64,000 nt of DNA from Microbacterium thalassium (lineage in GTDB: Bacteria; Actinomycetota; Actinomycetes; Actinomycetales; Microbacteriaceae): assembly GCF_014208045.1 (NCBI RefSeq), contig NZ_JACHML010000001.1:2046001-2110000 (forward strand), given 5' to 3'. The position numbers were made by a program, and so were the translations under genes. The notes beneath the pieces are model-generated. The model was not told the DNA's origin, did no database searches, and saw only the letters and a program-made list of their open reading frames with translations. Below are positions 42,835-50,637 of the stretch, piece after piece (the first letter of the stretch is position 1; every line of letters begins with the position of its first letter).

Positions 42835-45534
42835 ATGTCCACCGAGATCGACGCACTCGTCGCCAGGGCGCAGGAGGCGCTCGCCGAGTACGCATTCTTC
42901 ACCCAGGAGCAGGTCGACCACATCGTCCGCAAGGCGTCCGTCGCCGCGCTCCACAACCACGGCGAGCTCGCCGTCCAGGCCGTCGAGGAGACCGGCCGCG
43001 GACTGTTCGAGGACAAGGCCGTGAAGAACATGTTCGCGTGCGAGCACGTCACGCACTCGATCATCAAGCAGCGCACGGTCGGGGTCATCTCCACCGACGA
43101 GATCTCGGGCATCACCGAGATCGCCGACCCCGTGGGCGTCGTCGCCGGCATCACGCCGGTGACGAACCCTACCTCGACCACCATCTTCAAGTCGCTCATC
43201 GCGCTGAAGACCCGCAACCCGATCATCTTCGGGTTCCACCCTTCGGCCCAGAACTGCTCCGTCGACGCCGCCACCATCGTGCGCGACGCCGCGATCGCCG
43301 CCGGCGCCCCCGCCAACTGCATCCAGTGGGTCGAGCACCCGTCGCTCGAGGCATCCGGGGCCCTCATGAACCACCCGGATGTCGCGCTCATCCTCGCCAC
43401 CGGCGGCAACGCCATGGTGCGCGCGGCGTACTCGTGCGGCAAGCCCGCCCTCGGCGTCGGGGCCGGCAACGTGCCGGCGTTCATCGAGCGCACCGCGAAG
43501 GTCGGCCGAGCCGTCAACGACATCGTGCTGTCGAAGTCGTTCGACAACGGCATGGTGTGCGCGTCCGAGCAGGCCGTCATCCTCGACGAGCCGATCGCGG
43601 CCGAGGCCCTCGCCGAGTTCGAGCGCCTGCACGCCTACACGGTGACGCCGGCCGAGAAGGCGATGCTCGAGGAGTTCATCTTCGGTGTCGAGGCGTGCGC
43701 CGAGAACTGCGGCGAGGCCAAGCTCAACGCCAAGGTCGTGGGCCAGTCGCCGGTGTGGATCGCCGAGCAGGCCGGCTTCACGGTTCCCGAGGACACGTCG
43801 GTGCTGCTGGCGGAGGTGTCGGGCGTCGGCCCGCACGAGCCCCTCACACGCGAGAAGCTCGCCCCGGTCCTCGCGGTGCTGCGCGCCGCGAACGCGGAGG
43901 AGGGCATCCACCTGTCGGAGCAGATGGTCAACTTCGACGGTCTCGGCCACTCCGGCGCCGTGCACAGCAACGACCCCGCCGTCATCAAGGACTTCGCGCT
44001 GCGCGTCAAGGCGGTCCGCATCATCGAGAACGCGCCCTCGGCCCTCGGCGGCATCGGCGACATCTACAACGCGTTCATGCCGTCGCTGACCCTGGGCTGC
44101 GGCTCGTACGGACACAACTCGGTCTCGAACAACGTCTCGGCGGTGAACCTGTTGAACATCAAGCGCGTCGGCCGGCGCAACAATAACCTGCAGTGGTTCA
44201 AGGTTCCGGCCAAGACCTACTTCGAGCCGAACGCCATCCGCTACCTGATCGACATGAAGGGCGTCGAGCGCGTCACGATCGTCACCGACGGCGGAATGAC
44301 CAAGCTCGGCTTCGTCGACAAGGTCATCGACGTCCTGAACCGGCGCCGCAACCGCGTGCACCTGCAGATCATCGACACCGTGCAGCCCGAACCGAAGCTG
44401 TCTTCGGTCCAGGCGGGCGCTGCGCAGATGCGCCAATTCAAGCCCGACACGATCATCGCCCTCGGCGGCGGCTCGCCGATGGACGCCGCGAAGGTCATGT
44501 GGCTGCTGTACGAGAACCCAGACGTGCAGTTCTCGGACATGCGCGAGAAGTTCTTCGACGTCCGCAAGCGCGCCTTCAAGTTCCCGGACCTGGGCAAGGA
44601 GGCCAAGCTCGTCTGCATCCCGACGACCTCGGGCACCGGCAGCGAGATGACGCCGTTCGCGGTCATCACCGACGACGAGACGGGCATGAAGTACCCGCTC
44701 GCCGACTACGCGCTGACCCCGTCGGTCGCGATCGTCGACCCGCTGCTGACCTCGGCCCTGCCGGCGTTCCTCGTGGCGGATGCCGGATTCGACGCGCTGA
44801 CGCACTCCACCGAGGCGTACGTGTCGGTCTACGCGAACGACTACACCGACGGCCTGGCGCTGCACGCCATCAAGCTGATCTTCGAGAACATCGAGCGCAG
44901 CGCAAAGGCGGTGCCCGGCTCGACCGACCCGGCCGACATCCGTGCTCGCGAGAAGATGCACAACGCGGCATCCCTATCGGGTATGGCGTTCGGCAACGCG
45001 TTCCTCGGGATCGTCCACGCGATGGCGCACGTGACCGGCTCGAAGTTCCACCTCGTGCACGGCCGCACCAACGCGGTGTACCTGCCGCACGTGATCCGCT
45101 ACAACGGCCGTGTGCCGTCGAAGCTCACGAGCTGGCCGAAGTACGAGCGCTACATCGCCCCGGAGCGCTTCCAGGAGATCGCGCAGCACCTGGGTCTGCC
45201 GGCGGCCACTCCCGAAGAGGGCGTGGAGTCGTACGCGGCGGCGGTGGAGAAACTGCGGGATGCCGTCGGCATCGAGCGGTCGTTCCAGGCGCAGGGCGTC
45301 GCCGAGGAGGCCTTCATCGGCCGTCTCGACGAGCTGGCCATGGCCGCCTACGAGGACCAGTGCGCGCCCGCGAACCCGCGGATGCCGATGCTGGCCGACA
45401 TGAAGACCCTCATGGAGGCGGCCTACTACGGCACGTCGTTCGATGAGGTCCGTTCGCACCGCGGTGAGGTGGCCGCGGCACTCGACGCGACAGGGGAGGT
45501 CCGCGCCTCGGATTCGGCCGAGCAGCGCGCCTGA
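42835..45534 (+). CDS. adhE: Bifunctional acetaldehyde-CoA/alcohol dehydrogenase
   Basis: Converts acetyl-CoA to ethanol in two NADH-consuming steps during fermentation. The 899-residue protein has an N-terminal aldehyde dehydrogenase domain (VVAGITPVTNPTSTTIFKSL; catalytic Cys about 242 in DNGMVCASEQ), a linker, and a C-terminal iron-dependent alcohol dehydrogenase with GGGSPMDAAK and the metal histidines in GIVHAMAHVTGSKFHLVHGR. AdhE usually forms spirosomes. The ATG at 42835 has a strong GGAGGAGA ribosome-binding site. No pflB is in the window. Its promoter carries two palindromic operators. Confidence 0.96.
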   Translation: MSTEIDALVARAQEALAEYAFFTQEQVDHIVRKASVAALHNHGELAVQAVEETGRGLFEDKAVKNMFACEHVTHSIIKQRTVGVISTDEISGITEIADPVGVVAGITPVTNPTSTTIFKSLIALKTRNPIIFGFHPSAQNCSVDAATIVRDAAIAAGAPANCIQWVEHPSLEASGALMNHPDVALILATGGNAMVRAAYSCGKPALGVGAGNVPAFIERTAKVGRAVNDIVLSKSFDNGMVCASEQAVILDEPIAAEALAEFERLHAYTVTPAEKAMLEEFIFGVEACAENCGEAKLNAKVVGQSPVWIAEQAGFTVPEDTSVLLAEVSGVGPHEPLTREKLAPVLAVLRAANAEEGIHLSEQMVNFDGLGHSGAVHSNDPAVIKDFALRVKAVRIIENAPSALGGIGDIYNAFMPSLTLGCGSYGHNSVSNNVSAVNLLNIKRVGRRNNNLQWFKVPAKTYFEPNAIRYLIDMKGVERVTIVTDGGMTKLGFVDKVIDVLNRRRNRVHLQIIDTVQPEPKLSSVQAGAAQMRQFKPDTIIALGGGSPMDAAKVMWLLYENPDVQFSDMREKFFDVRKRAFKFPDLGKEAKLVCIPTTSGTGSEMTPFAVITDDETGMKYPLADYALTPSVAIVDPLLTSALPAFLVADAGFDALTHSTEAYVSVYANDYTDGLALHAIKLIFENIERSAKAVPGSTDPADIRAREKMHNAASLSGMAFGNAFLGIVHAMAHVTGSKFHLVHGRTNAVYLPHVIRYNGRVPSKLTSWPKYERYIAPERFQEIAQHLGLPAATPEEGVESYAAAVEKLRDAVGIERSFQAQGVAEEAFIGRLDELAMAAYEDQCAPANPRMPMLADMKTLMEAAYYGTSFDEVRSHRGEVAAALDATGEVRASDSAEQRA

Positions 45535-45544
45535 CGCGAACGAG

Positions 45545-45580
45545 CGACGCCCCGCCCCGGATGCTCCGGGCGGGGCGTCG
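45545..45580. terminator. Terminator after adhE
   Basis: CGACGCCCCGCCC (45545-45557) and GGGCGGGGCGTCG (45568-45580) form a perfect 13-bp stem with a 10-nt loop, between the convergent adhE and S4-protein genes. It may act in both directions. Confidence 0.8.
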
Positions 45581-45595
45581 GCGTGCGCGGCCGGC

Positions 45596-45967
45596 TCAGT
45601 CGCGGCCGCGGAGCCGGTCGATCTCGCGCCGCTCGCGCTTGGTCGGACGTCCCGCGCCGCGGTCGCGGATGGGGACGAAAGGCATCTCCTCCCGCGGCGG
45701 CGGGGGAGGCGTGCGGTCGTCGACGGCGTCCGCGGCCATCGCCGCGCCGACGCGCTTGGAGATCGGGGACTTGACGACGAGGATGCGGTCGAAGCCGCTG
45801 ATGCGCACGCGCAGCTCGTCGCCGGGCTTCACCTTCTGCGCGGCCTTCGCGCGCTCGCCGTTGACGCGCACGTGGCCGGCGCGGCACGCCGTCGTGGCGA
45901 GCGAACGCGTCTTGTAGACGCGCACGGCCCAGAGCCACGCGTCGACGCGGGCGGAGGCATCCGTCAT
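45596..45967 (-). CDS. S4-domain RNA-binding protein, Hsp15 family
   Basis: A 123-residue protein with an N-terminal S4 domain (RVDAWLWAVRVYKTRSLATT, CRAGHVRVNGERAKAAQKVK) and a basic C-terminus (GRPTKRERREIDRLRGRD). E. coli Hsp15 rescues stalled 50S subunits bearing nascent chains; homologues in actinobacteria are taken to act similarly. The start ATG at 45967 is the first supported one. The next gene starts on the same strand 13 bp upstream. Confidence 0.88.
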   Translation of the reverse strand: MTDASARVDAWLWAVRVYKTRSLATTACRAGHVRVNGERAKAAQKVKPGDELRVRISGFDRILVVKSPISKRVGAAMAADAVDDRTPPPPPREEMPFVPIRDRGAGRPTKRERREIDRLRGRD

Positions 45968-45979
45968 CGGGCCATGATC

Positions 45980-46711
45980 TCAGACCTGCGAGGGTTCGCT
46001 CCGCGGGCGTCGCGCCGCGAGACCGCTGAGCAGGAGGCCGACGGCGATGAGGCCCTGCCCGCTGCAGTAGGTGAGCATGACGAGCGCGTCGGCGATCTCG
46101 GGCATGAGCTCGGGGGTGAACAGCAGGAAAGCCAGGATCGTGTCGGACGCCAGGAACAGCGCTCCACCCACGGCGGTGAGGACGTGACCGCGCGCCGAGG
46201 TGACCGCGGTGCCCGCGAGCACCAGTCCGTATGCGGCCACGGCCACCGCGAGGGCGCCGAGCCGCGGCCACAGCACGGCGACGAGGACGATCCACCACAC
46301 CGCGTAGACGAGGGTCCACCAGGGGGTGCGCCGGACGGCTCCGTAGCGCGTGAACAGCCAGATGTACCCGACGTGCGCGAGGCCGAAGCACAGCAGCATG
46401 ACGGGCAGGGTCGGAGCGAACGGGAAGAACGAGGCTGCGCCGTCGCCGAGCCACGACAGCGCGATCGCGCTGAGCAGGAGCAGCTGGGGGACACCCCAGC
46501 GGCGGTCGCGCTCGGCCCACACGATCGCCGCGGCGAGGGCGGGCATGAGGAGGAGCTTCGACGGCGCGGCGACGGAGTCGTCGCCGATCGCGAGCGCGCC
46601 GATGTGGACGACGGCGATGAACACGTACAGGACGAAGCCCCACCACCAGCCGGCCGCGAGGGGCTTGACGGCGGGCAGCGGATGCGGGGGCGAAGCGGGT
46701 AGCGCGTGCAC
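45980..46711 (-). CDS. Lysoplasmalogenase (YhhN family) membrane protein
   Basis: A 243-residue protein with about eight membrane segments. The family pattern is seen in SKLLLMPALAAAIVWAE, ALSWLGDGAASFFP and GGALFLASDTILAF, which hold the conserved Lys and Asp residues of YhhN/TMEM86. Members hydrolyse the vinyl-ether bond of lysoplasmalogens; plasmalogens are made mainly by anaerobic bacteria, which is of interest beside the anaerobic genes but may be chance. GTG at 46711 is chosen for the AAGGAG four bases upstream. Confidence 0.85.
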   Translation of the reverse strand: MHALPASPPHPLPAVKPLAAGWWWGFVLYVFIAVVHIGALAIGDDSVAAPSKLLLMPALAAAIVWAERDRRWGVPQLLLLSAIALSWLGDGAASFFPFAPTLPVMLLCFGLAHVGYIWLFTRYGAVRRTPWWTLVYAVWWIVLVAVLWPRLGALAVAVAAYGLVLAGTAVTSARGHVLTAVGGALFLASDTILAFLLFTPELMPEIADALVMLTYCSGQGLIAVGLLLSGLAARRPRSEPSQV

Positions 46712-46805
46712 GGCACTCCTTCGTGTCGAGCCGGGTGGAGCTGCGGCGGGCAGGGTGACCCGCACGTACATCGTACGGCCGCGAAGCGGGCGGGCGTGCG
46801 CGGCC

Positions 46806-47390
46806 TCAGCTCAGCTCGAGCGACATGACGGCGCGATGCGGCTTGTCGCGGCCGACCTCGGTGAATCCGGCGTCGAGGAACGCCGACACCACGCCGGTGA
46901 ACAGCTGGTTCGAGCCGACCCGTCGCCCGGCGTGCGGGTCGATCGGGTAGCCCTCGAGCACGCGTGCGCCGCCGTCGCGGGCGAACGCGATCGCGGCGTC
47001 GAGGAGACATGCCATGAGGCCGGTGTCGCGGTGCTCCCGCCGTACGACGAAGCACGTCACCGCCCACACGTCGGCGTCGTCCCACGGCTCGACCGAGATC
47101 GCGGTGAACGCCTTCGTGCGGGCCAGGCGCGGCTGTGCCGCGCGCGGGCCGACGCGCACCCATCCGGCGGCCTCGCCGTCGACGTAGGCGATGAGCGCGG
47201 GAGGAGGACCGGTCTCGATCTCGTCGCGCATGAGCGCGCGTCGCTCGTCGGCGCTCGCCGCGTTGAACTGCGCGTTCGTGAGCGTCCACCACTGGCACTG
47301 ACAGCTGCGGCCGTCGCCGCCGCCCGTGAGCGCGTGCTGGGCGTCGTCCCACCGGTCGGCGGTGGCCGGTTCGATCGTGACCGTCGTCAT
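46806..47390 (-). CDS. GNAT family N-acetyltransferase
   Basis: A 194-residue protein beginning MTTVTIEPATADRWDDAQHA, with CQCQWWTLTNAQFNAASADE, AYVDGEAAGWVRVGPRAAQP and the acetyl-CoA loop region REHRDTGLMACLLDAAIAFA. The pattern resembles the actinobacterial group with the N-terminal C-x-C-x-W-W stretch. The ATG at 47390 has a -10 box TACCGT six bases upstream (minus strand, 47397-47402), so it is likely leaderless. Substrate unknown. Confidence 0.85.
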   Translation of the reverse strand: MTTVTIEPATADRWDDAQHALTGGGDGRSCQCQWWTLTNAQFNAASADERRALMRDEIETGPPPALIAYVDGEAAGWVRVGPRAAQPRLARTKAFTAISVEPWDDADVWAVTCFVVRREHRDTGLMACLLDAAIAFARDGGARVLEGYPIDPHAGRRVGSNQLFTGVVSAFLDAGFTEVGRDKPHRAVMSLELS

Positions 47391-47603
47391 GCGGTGACGG
47401 TATCGGCGGCAGCCGACATCGACAAGGAGCCCGGGCCGCAGCGGTCGCGGATGGCGGGCTCCACGTGATGAATGGCGGGGATGCGGGGAGACTCGCCGTG
47501 CGCCGGGGGCTGCCGGCGGCGTGTCGGCGAAGATCCCCGCCACTCGTCACGCCACGACGCGCGCGGGAGCGGGCCGCGGTTCGCGAGCACGGTCCGGACC
47601 GGG

Positions 47604-47609
47604 TAGGAT
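47604..47609 (+). promoter_or_regulatory. -10 box of the tRNA-Pro promoter
   Basis: TAGGAT lies about 32 bp before the tRNA. A weak -35 (TTCGCG) is about 18 bp further upstream. Confidence 0.5.
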
Positions 47610-47640
47610 AGGGGAGTTGTCTTCACTCCGGCGAGGACAT

Positions 47641-47714
47641 CGGGATGTGGCGCAGCTTGGTAGCGCACCTGACTGGGGGTCAGGGGGTCGCAGGTTCAAA
47701 TCCTGTCATCCCGA
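47641..47714 (+). tRNA. tRNA-Pro (anticodon GGG)
   Basis: A full cloverleaf of 74 nt. The acceptor stem pairs CGGGATG with CATCCCG, the D-arm is GCGCAGCTTGGTAGCGC, the anticodon arm is CCTGA-CTGGGGG-TCAGG with anticodon GGG, and the T-arm contains GGTTCAAATCC. The 3' CCA is not encoded. Confidence 0.96.
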
Positions 47715-47720
47715 CGCAAT

Positions 47721-47756
47721 GAGAAGAGGGTCGGCCGAAAGGCCGGCCCTCTTCTC
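47721..47756 (+). terminator. Terminator of tRNA-Pro
   Basis: A 16-bp stem with one G-U pair, GAGAAGAGGGTCGGCC (47721-47736) and GGCCGGCCCTCTTCTC (47741-47756), closed by a GAAA tetraloop and followed by ATTT. Confidence 0.9.
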
Positions 47757-47838
47757 ATTTCTCGCGAGGAGGAAGGGGGATCCGTGTCGCCGGAGGCTCC
47801 GCGCGCGGCGCAGCCGCGTGTGGAGGGGCGGCATGGCG

Positions 47839-47888
47839 CATCCCGACGCAATGAGAAGAGGGCCGGCCCTCTGCTTGATTCTCGCGAC
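47839..47888 (+). repeat. Second copy of the tRNA-Pro 3' end and terminator
   Basis: CATCCCGACGCAATGAGAAG and the following AGGG are identical to 47707-47730 (24 bp), 132 bp apart. After that the copy continues CCGGCCCTCTGCTTGATTCT, matching the terminator's right arm with the 12-base left-arm end and loop missing. It cannot form the terminator any more. Such a tRNA-3'-end duplication is what site-specific integration leaves. Confidence 0.85.
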
Positions 47889-47974
47889 GTTCGGCAGCGG
47901 ATCTGGTGCCGCCGGACGTCCGGTGGGGCGGGTGCGTGGAGCCCCTCGTCGGAGCCCCCTCCTAGCGTCGATGC

Positions 47975-48712
47975 ATGTCCGCTCAACGGAAGTACAGCGA
48001 CAGTCAACTCGTGAGCGCAGTTGCCTCGGCGCGATCGTGGCGAGGCGTGCTGCGCCAACTCGGTCTCTTGTCGACCTCTGCCGGTGCGATGCGGTCGGTT
48101 CGCGCCCATGCCGACCGGCTTGGAATCAGCTACGAGCACTTCACCGGACGACGTCGATGGGTGGACGAAGAACTGCGTCAGTCCATCGCCGAGGCGTCCG
48201 ATTGGCACGAGGCCGCCCGGTCCCTGGACGGTGCCGGAGAGGCAGCGATCGCCGCGCTCCAGGGCCACGCGGCGCGTCTCGGTGTGGACTCGGGCCACTT
48301 GGCACCGCGCGAGGCAGCTTCGGCGGATGCGGAACTTCGACCGGACACCTCGCGACTTGACCGCGCGGGTTCGCTCCTCGCGGCGGCTTGGTACACGATG
48401 TGCGGGTGCGATGTGAGTTGGCCGCTCGAGCCGAGTCGGTACGACCTCGTCATTTCGTCTGGTGGAGAGATGCGACGCGTGCAGGTGAAGACAACGACTA
48501 CTCGTGCGGCAGGGACGTGGAAGGCGTATCTATCTACGTCGCGAAGTGCGCGACGCCCGTACTCGCCTGATGAGATCGATGAGTTCTTCGTCATTGATGG
48601 CGACCTCGCCCACTACGTGATTCCGCTCGCCGCCGTCGGCGGTCTTCATGCGATACATCTGAGCGCCTACGCTCGCTTCCGGGTTGCAGGGTTGCCCGTT
48701 GGAGGCCGCTGA
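47975..48712 (+). CDS. PD-(D/E)XK endonuclease-like protein with N-terminal DNA-binding repeats
   Basis: A 245-residue protein. Two helical repeats (SARSWRGVLRQLGLLSTSAG ending HADRLGISYEHF, and EASDWHEAARSLDGAGEAAI ending HAARLGVDSGHL) resemble the DNA-binding modules of homing endonucleases. The C-terminus, with AAWYTMCGCDVSWPLEPSRY, DLVISSGGEMRRVQVKTTTT and DEFFVIDGDLAHYVIPL, looks like the group-I-intron-associated PD-(D/E)XK family; the probable active residues are Asp in YDLVI and Lys in QVK. Codon use is visibly less GC-biased than its neighbours. With the tRNA duplication just upstream it looks acquired. Confidence 0.7.
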   Translation: MSAQRKYSDSQLVSAVASARSWRGVLRQLGLLSTSAGAMRSVRAHADRLGISYEHFTGRRRWVDEELRQSIAEASDWHEAARSLDGAGEAAIAALQGHAARLGVDSGHLAPREAASADAELRPDTSRLDRAGSLLAAAWYTMCGCDVSWPLEPSRYDLVISSGGEMRRVQVKTTTTRAAGTWKAYLSTSRSARRPYSPDEIDEFFVIDGDLAHYVIPLAAVGGLHAIHLSAYARFRVAGLPVGGR

Positions 48713-48832
48713 TGGATTGGACCGCATCCCGATCTCATGCCCAGCGATAGCCGCAGGCCCGCGGCGCCCAGGAGGCCGAGACGTGCGGCCGTCATCGTCG
48801 TAGGATCGCGGCACGGGCCCGAGGAGGTAACG

Positions 48833-49312
48833 ATGACGTTCGATCAGGTCGCGCACGGTGGGCAGGAGGACTTCGATGCGACGCGCGTCGAGCGAGGCGG
48901 ATTCGTGTTCGCCAAGCACGTGGTGACGCCGAAGGAGGGGTCGCAGCTGCACGTGTCGTTCATGGAGATCGCGCCCGGCAAGTCGGCGTTCCCGTATCAC
49001 TGGCATGCGGGCATCACCGAGGCGTACGTGATCCTCGCCGGCACCGGGCGCGTGCGCACTCCCGGCGGCGAGTTCGATGTCGTTCCCGGTCAGGTGGTGG
49101 TCTTCCCGCCCGGGCCGGCCGGCGCTCATCGCATGACGAACACGGGCGCCGAGCCCCTGCGGTACGTCGACCTCGACACGACGGCGGACCCCGACGTCCT
49201 CGGCTACCCCGACAGCGGCAAGACCATGGCGTACACGTCGACGCGCACCACCACGATCTTCCGCGACACCGATCGCGTCGACTACTACGACGGCGAACCC
49301 GACGCGGAGTAG
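48833..49312 (+). CDS. Cupin domain protein
   Basis: A 159-residue single-cupin protein. The metal motif is PYHWHAGITEAYVILAGTGR (His-x-His and Glu) with the second half PGQVVVFPPGPAGAHRMTNT. The tail (YPDSGKTMAYTSTRTTTIFR) is not diagnostic. The ATG follows a strong GAGGAGG ribosome-binding site, and TAGGAT at 48801-48806 is a likely -10. It may be a sugar or small-acid-binding cupin; no function assigned. Convergent with the alcohol dehydrogenase gene 30 bp away. Confidence 0.85.
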   Translation: MTFDQVAHGGQEDFDATRVERGGFVFAKHVVTPKEGSQLHVSFMEIAPGKSAFPYHWHAGITEAYVILAGTGRVRTPGGEFDVVPGQVVVFPPGPAGAHRMTNTGAEPLRYVDLDTTADPDVLGYPDSGKTMAYTSTRTTTIFRDTDRVDYYDGEPDAE

Positions 49313-49342
49313 GAGCCTCCCCGGGGGAAAGGTCCGCGGGCG

Positions 49343-50443
49343 TCAGAACACGACGACCGGCTTGATCACCTCGCCCGACTCCGAGGCGTCGAAGGCCGCG
49401 TTGAGCTCAGTGAAGGGGTACGTCTTCACGAGCCTGTCGAACGGGAAGTCGCCCGCTCGGTGCATGGCGATGAGCTCGGGGATGAACAGCTGCGGGATCG
49501 CGTCGCCCTCCACGATCCAGGTGATGCGGATGCCGCGCCCGAGCGCCGACGGCAGATCGACGATCCCTTCGCTGCCCGCCGCGGAGGCTCCGAGCGCTCC
49601 GGCGTGCCCGGCGACGCCGAGGGAGTCGATCATCTGCCGGAACACACGCGCGTTTCCGGTGGTGTCGAGCGCCGTCTGGACTCCGCCGCCGGTGACCTCG
49701 ATGATCCGGGCCACGGGATCCTCCTCCGCGGCGTTGACGACGTGTGTGGCGCCCAGTTCGGTCGCCAGCGCCAGCCGGTCGGCGTTGAGGTCCACGGCGA
49801 TGACGGTCCCCACGCGGCGCGCCACCGCGGCGAGCAGCGCCGAGAGCCCCACGGCTCCCGCACCGAACACGACGAAGCTGCCCCCGGGATCGGGCCGCAG
49901 CACATTGAGCACCGAACCGGCGCCGGTCTGGATGCCGCATCCGAGGGGCCCGGCGAGTTCGAGCGGGAAGTCCTCCGGGATCTTCACGACGCTGCGAACC
50001 GCCGCGTTCACGCGCTCGGCGAAGCTCGACTGGCCGAAGAAGTGCGACCCGACCGGGGTTCCGCCCGCGTCGGAGAAAGAGGTCGTGCCGTCGGGGCGGG
50101 TGCCCGCGAAGTTACGCACGTACGAGTCGAGGCATGCGGTCGGGTGGCCGGCGAGGCACGACCGGCACGTGCCGCAGCTGTTGACGCTGAGCACGACATG
50201 GTCGCCCGGGGCGAGGTGGGTCACGGCCGACCCGACGCGCTCGACGATGCCCGCGCCCTCGTGCCCGAGGACGACCGGCGTCTGCGCCGGCAGGAGCCCG
50301 TCCCGGACGACGGCATCCGTGTGGCACACGCCGGTGGCGACGACGCGCACCAGGACCTCATCCACGCGCAGCTCGTCGAGTTCCAGCTCGTGGAACCCCA
50401 GCGGCTGGCCCGTCTCCTCGAGTACGGCGGCTGTGACCTTCAT
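49343..50443 (-). CDS. Zinc-dependent alcohol dehydrogenase (aryl-alcohol/class III type)
   Basis: A 366-residue medium-chain dehydrogenase. Catalytic zinc ligands lie in GVCHTD and GHEGAGIVERVG; the structural zinc set is SCGTCRSCLAGHPTAC, and the coenzyme loop is FVVFGAGAVGLSALLAAVAR. It resembles NAD-dependent aryl- or benzyl-alcohol dehydrogenases more than ethanol dehydrogenases. The ATG at 50443 begins MKVTAAVLEE, a common start for the family. Its promoter is not obvious; an AAAGGACA precedes the start. Confidence 0.9.
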   Translation of the reverse strand: MKVTAAVLEETGQPLGFHELELDELRVDEVLVRVVATGVCHTDAVVRDGLLPAQTPVVLGHEGAGIVERVGSAVTHLAPGDHVVLSVNSCGTCRSCLAGHPTACLDSYVRNFAGTRPDGTTSFSDAGGTPVGSHFFGQSSFAERVNAAVRSVVKIPEDFPLELAGPLGCGIQTGAGSVLNVLRPDPGGSFVVFGAGAVGLSALLAAVARRVGTVIAVDLNADRLALATELGATHVVNAAEEDPVARIIEVTGGGVQTALDTTGNARVFRQMIDSLGVAGHAGALGASAAGSEGIVDLPSALGRGIRITWIVEGDAIPQLFIPELIAMHRAGDFPFDRLVKTYPFTELNAAFDASESGEVIKPVVVF

Positions 50444-50637
50444 GTGCGGCGATGTCCTTTCGGGCCGGGGTGCGCGGGGCTGATGCTCTGCCCGCTCCTG
50501 TCTCTGCGTACCATCGCGTCCGCGCACGCCGACACCGTCTTCCCGCCTGACGGGTGCATAGCCCTCTCATACCGGCCGCTGGGTCGGCGCCCAGCGCCGC
50601 TCCCTACTCTCGGCACGTCGTCTGCGAGAGGAATCAT

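Noticed and set aside
47391..47640. A gene in the gap before tRNA-Pro
   Set aside because: Open frames there are short, lack start signals and overlap the tRNA promoter; nothing further is visible in the gap.
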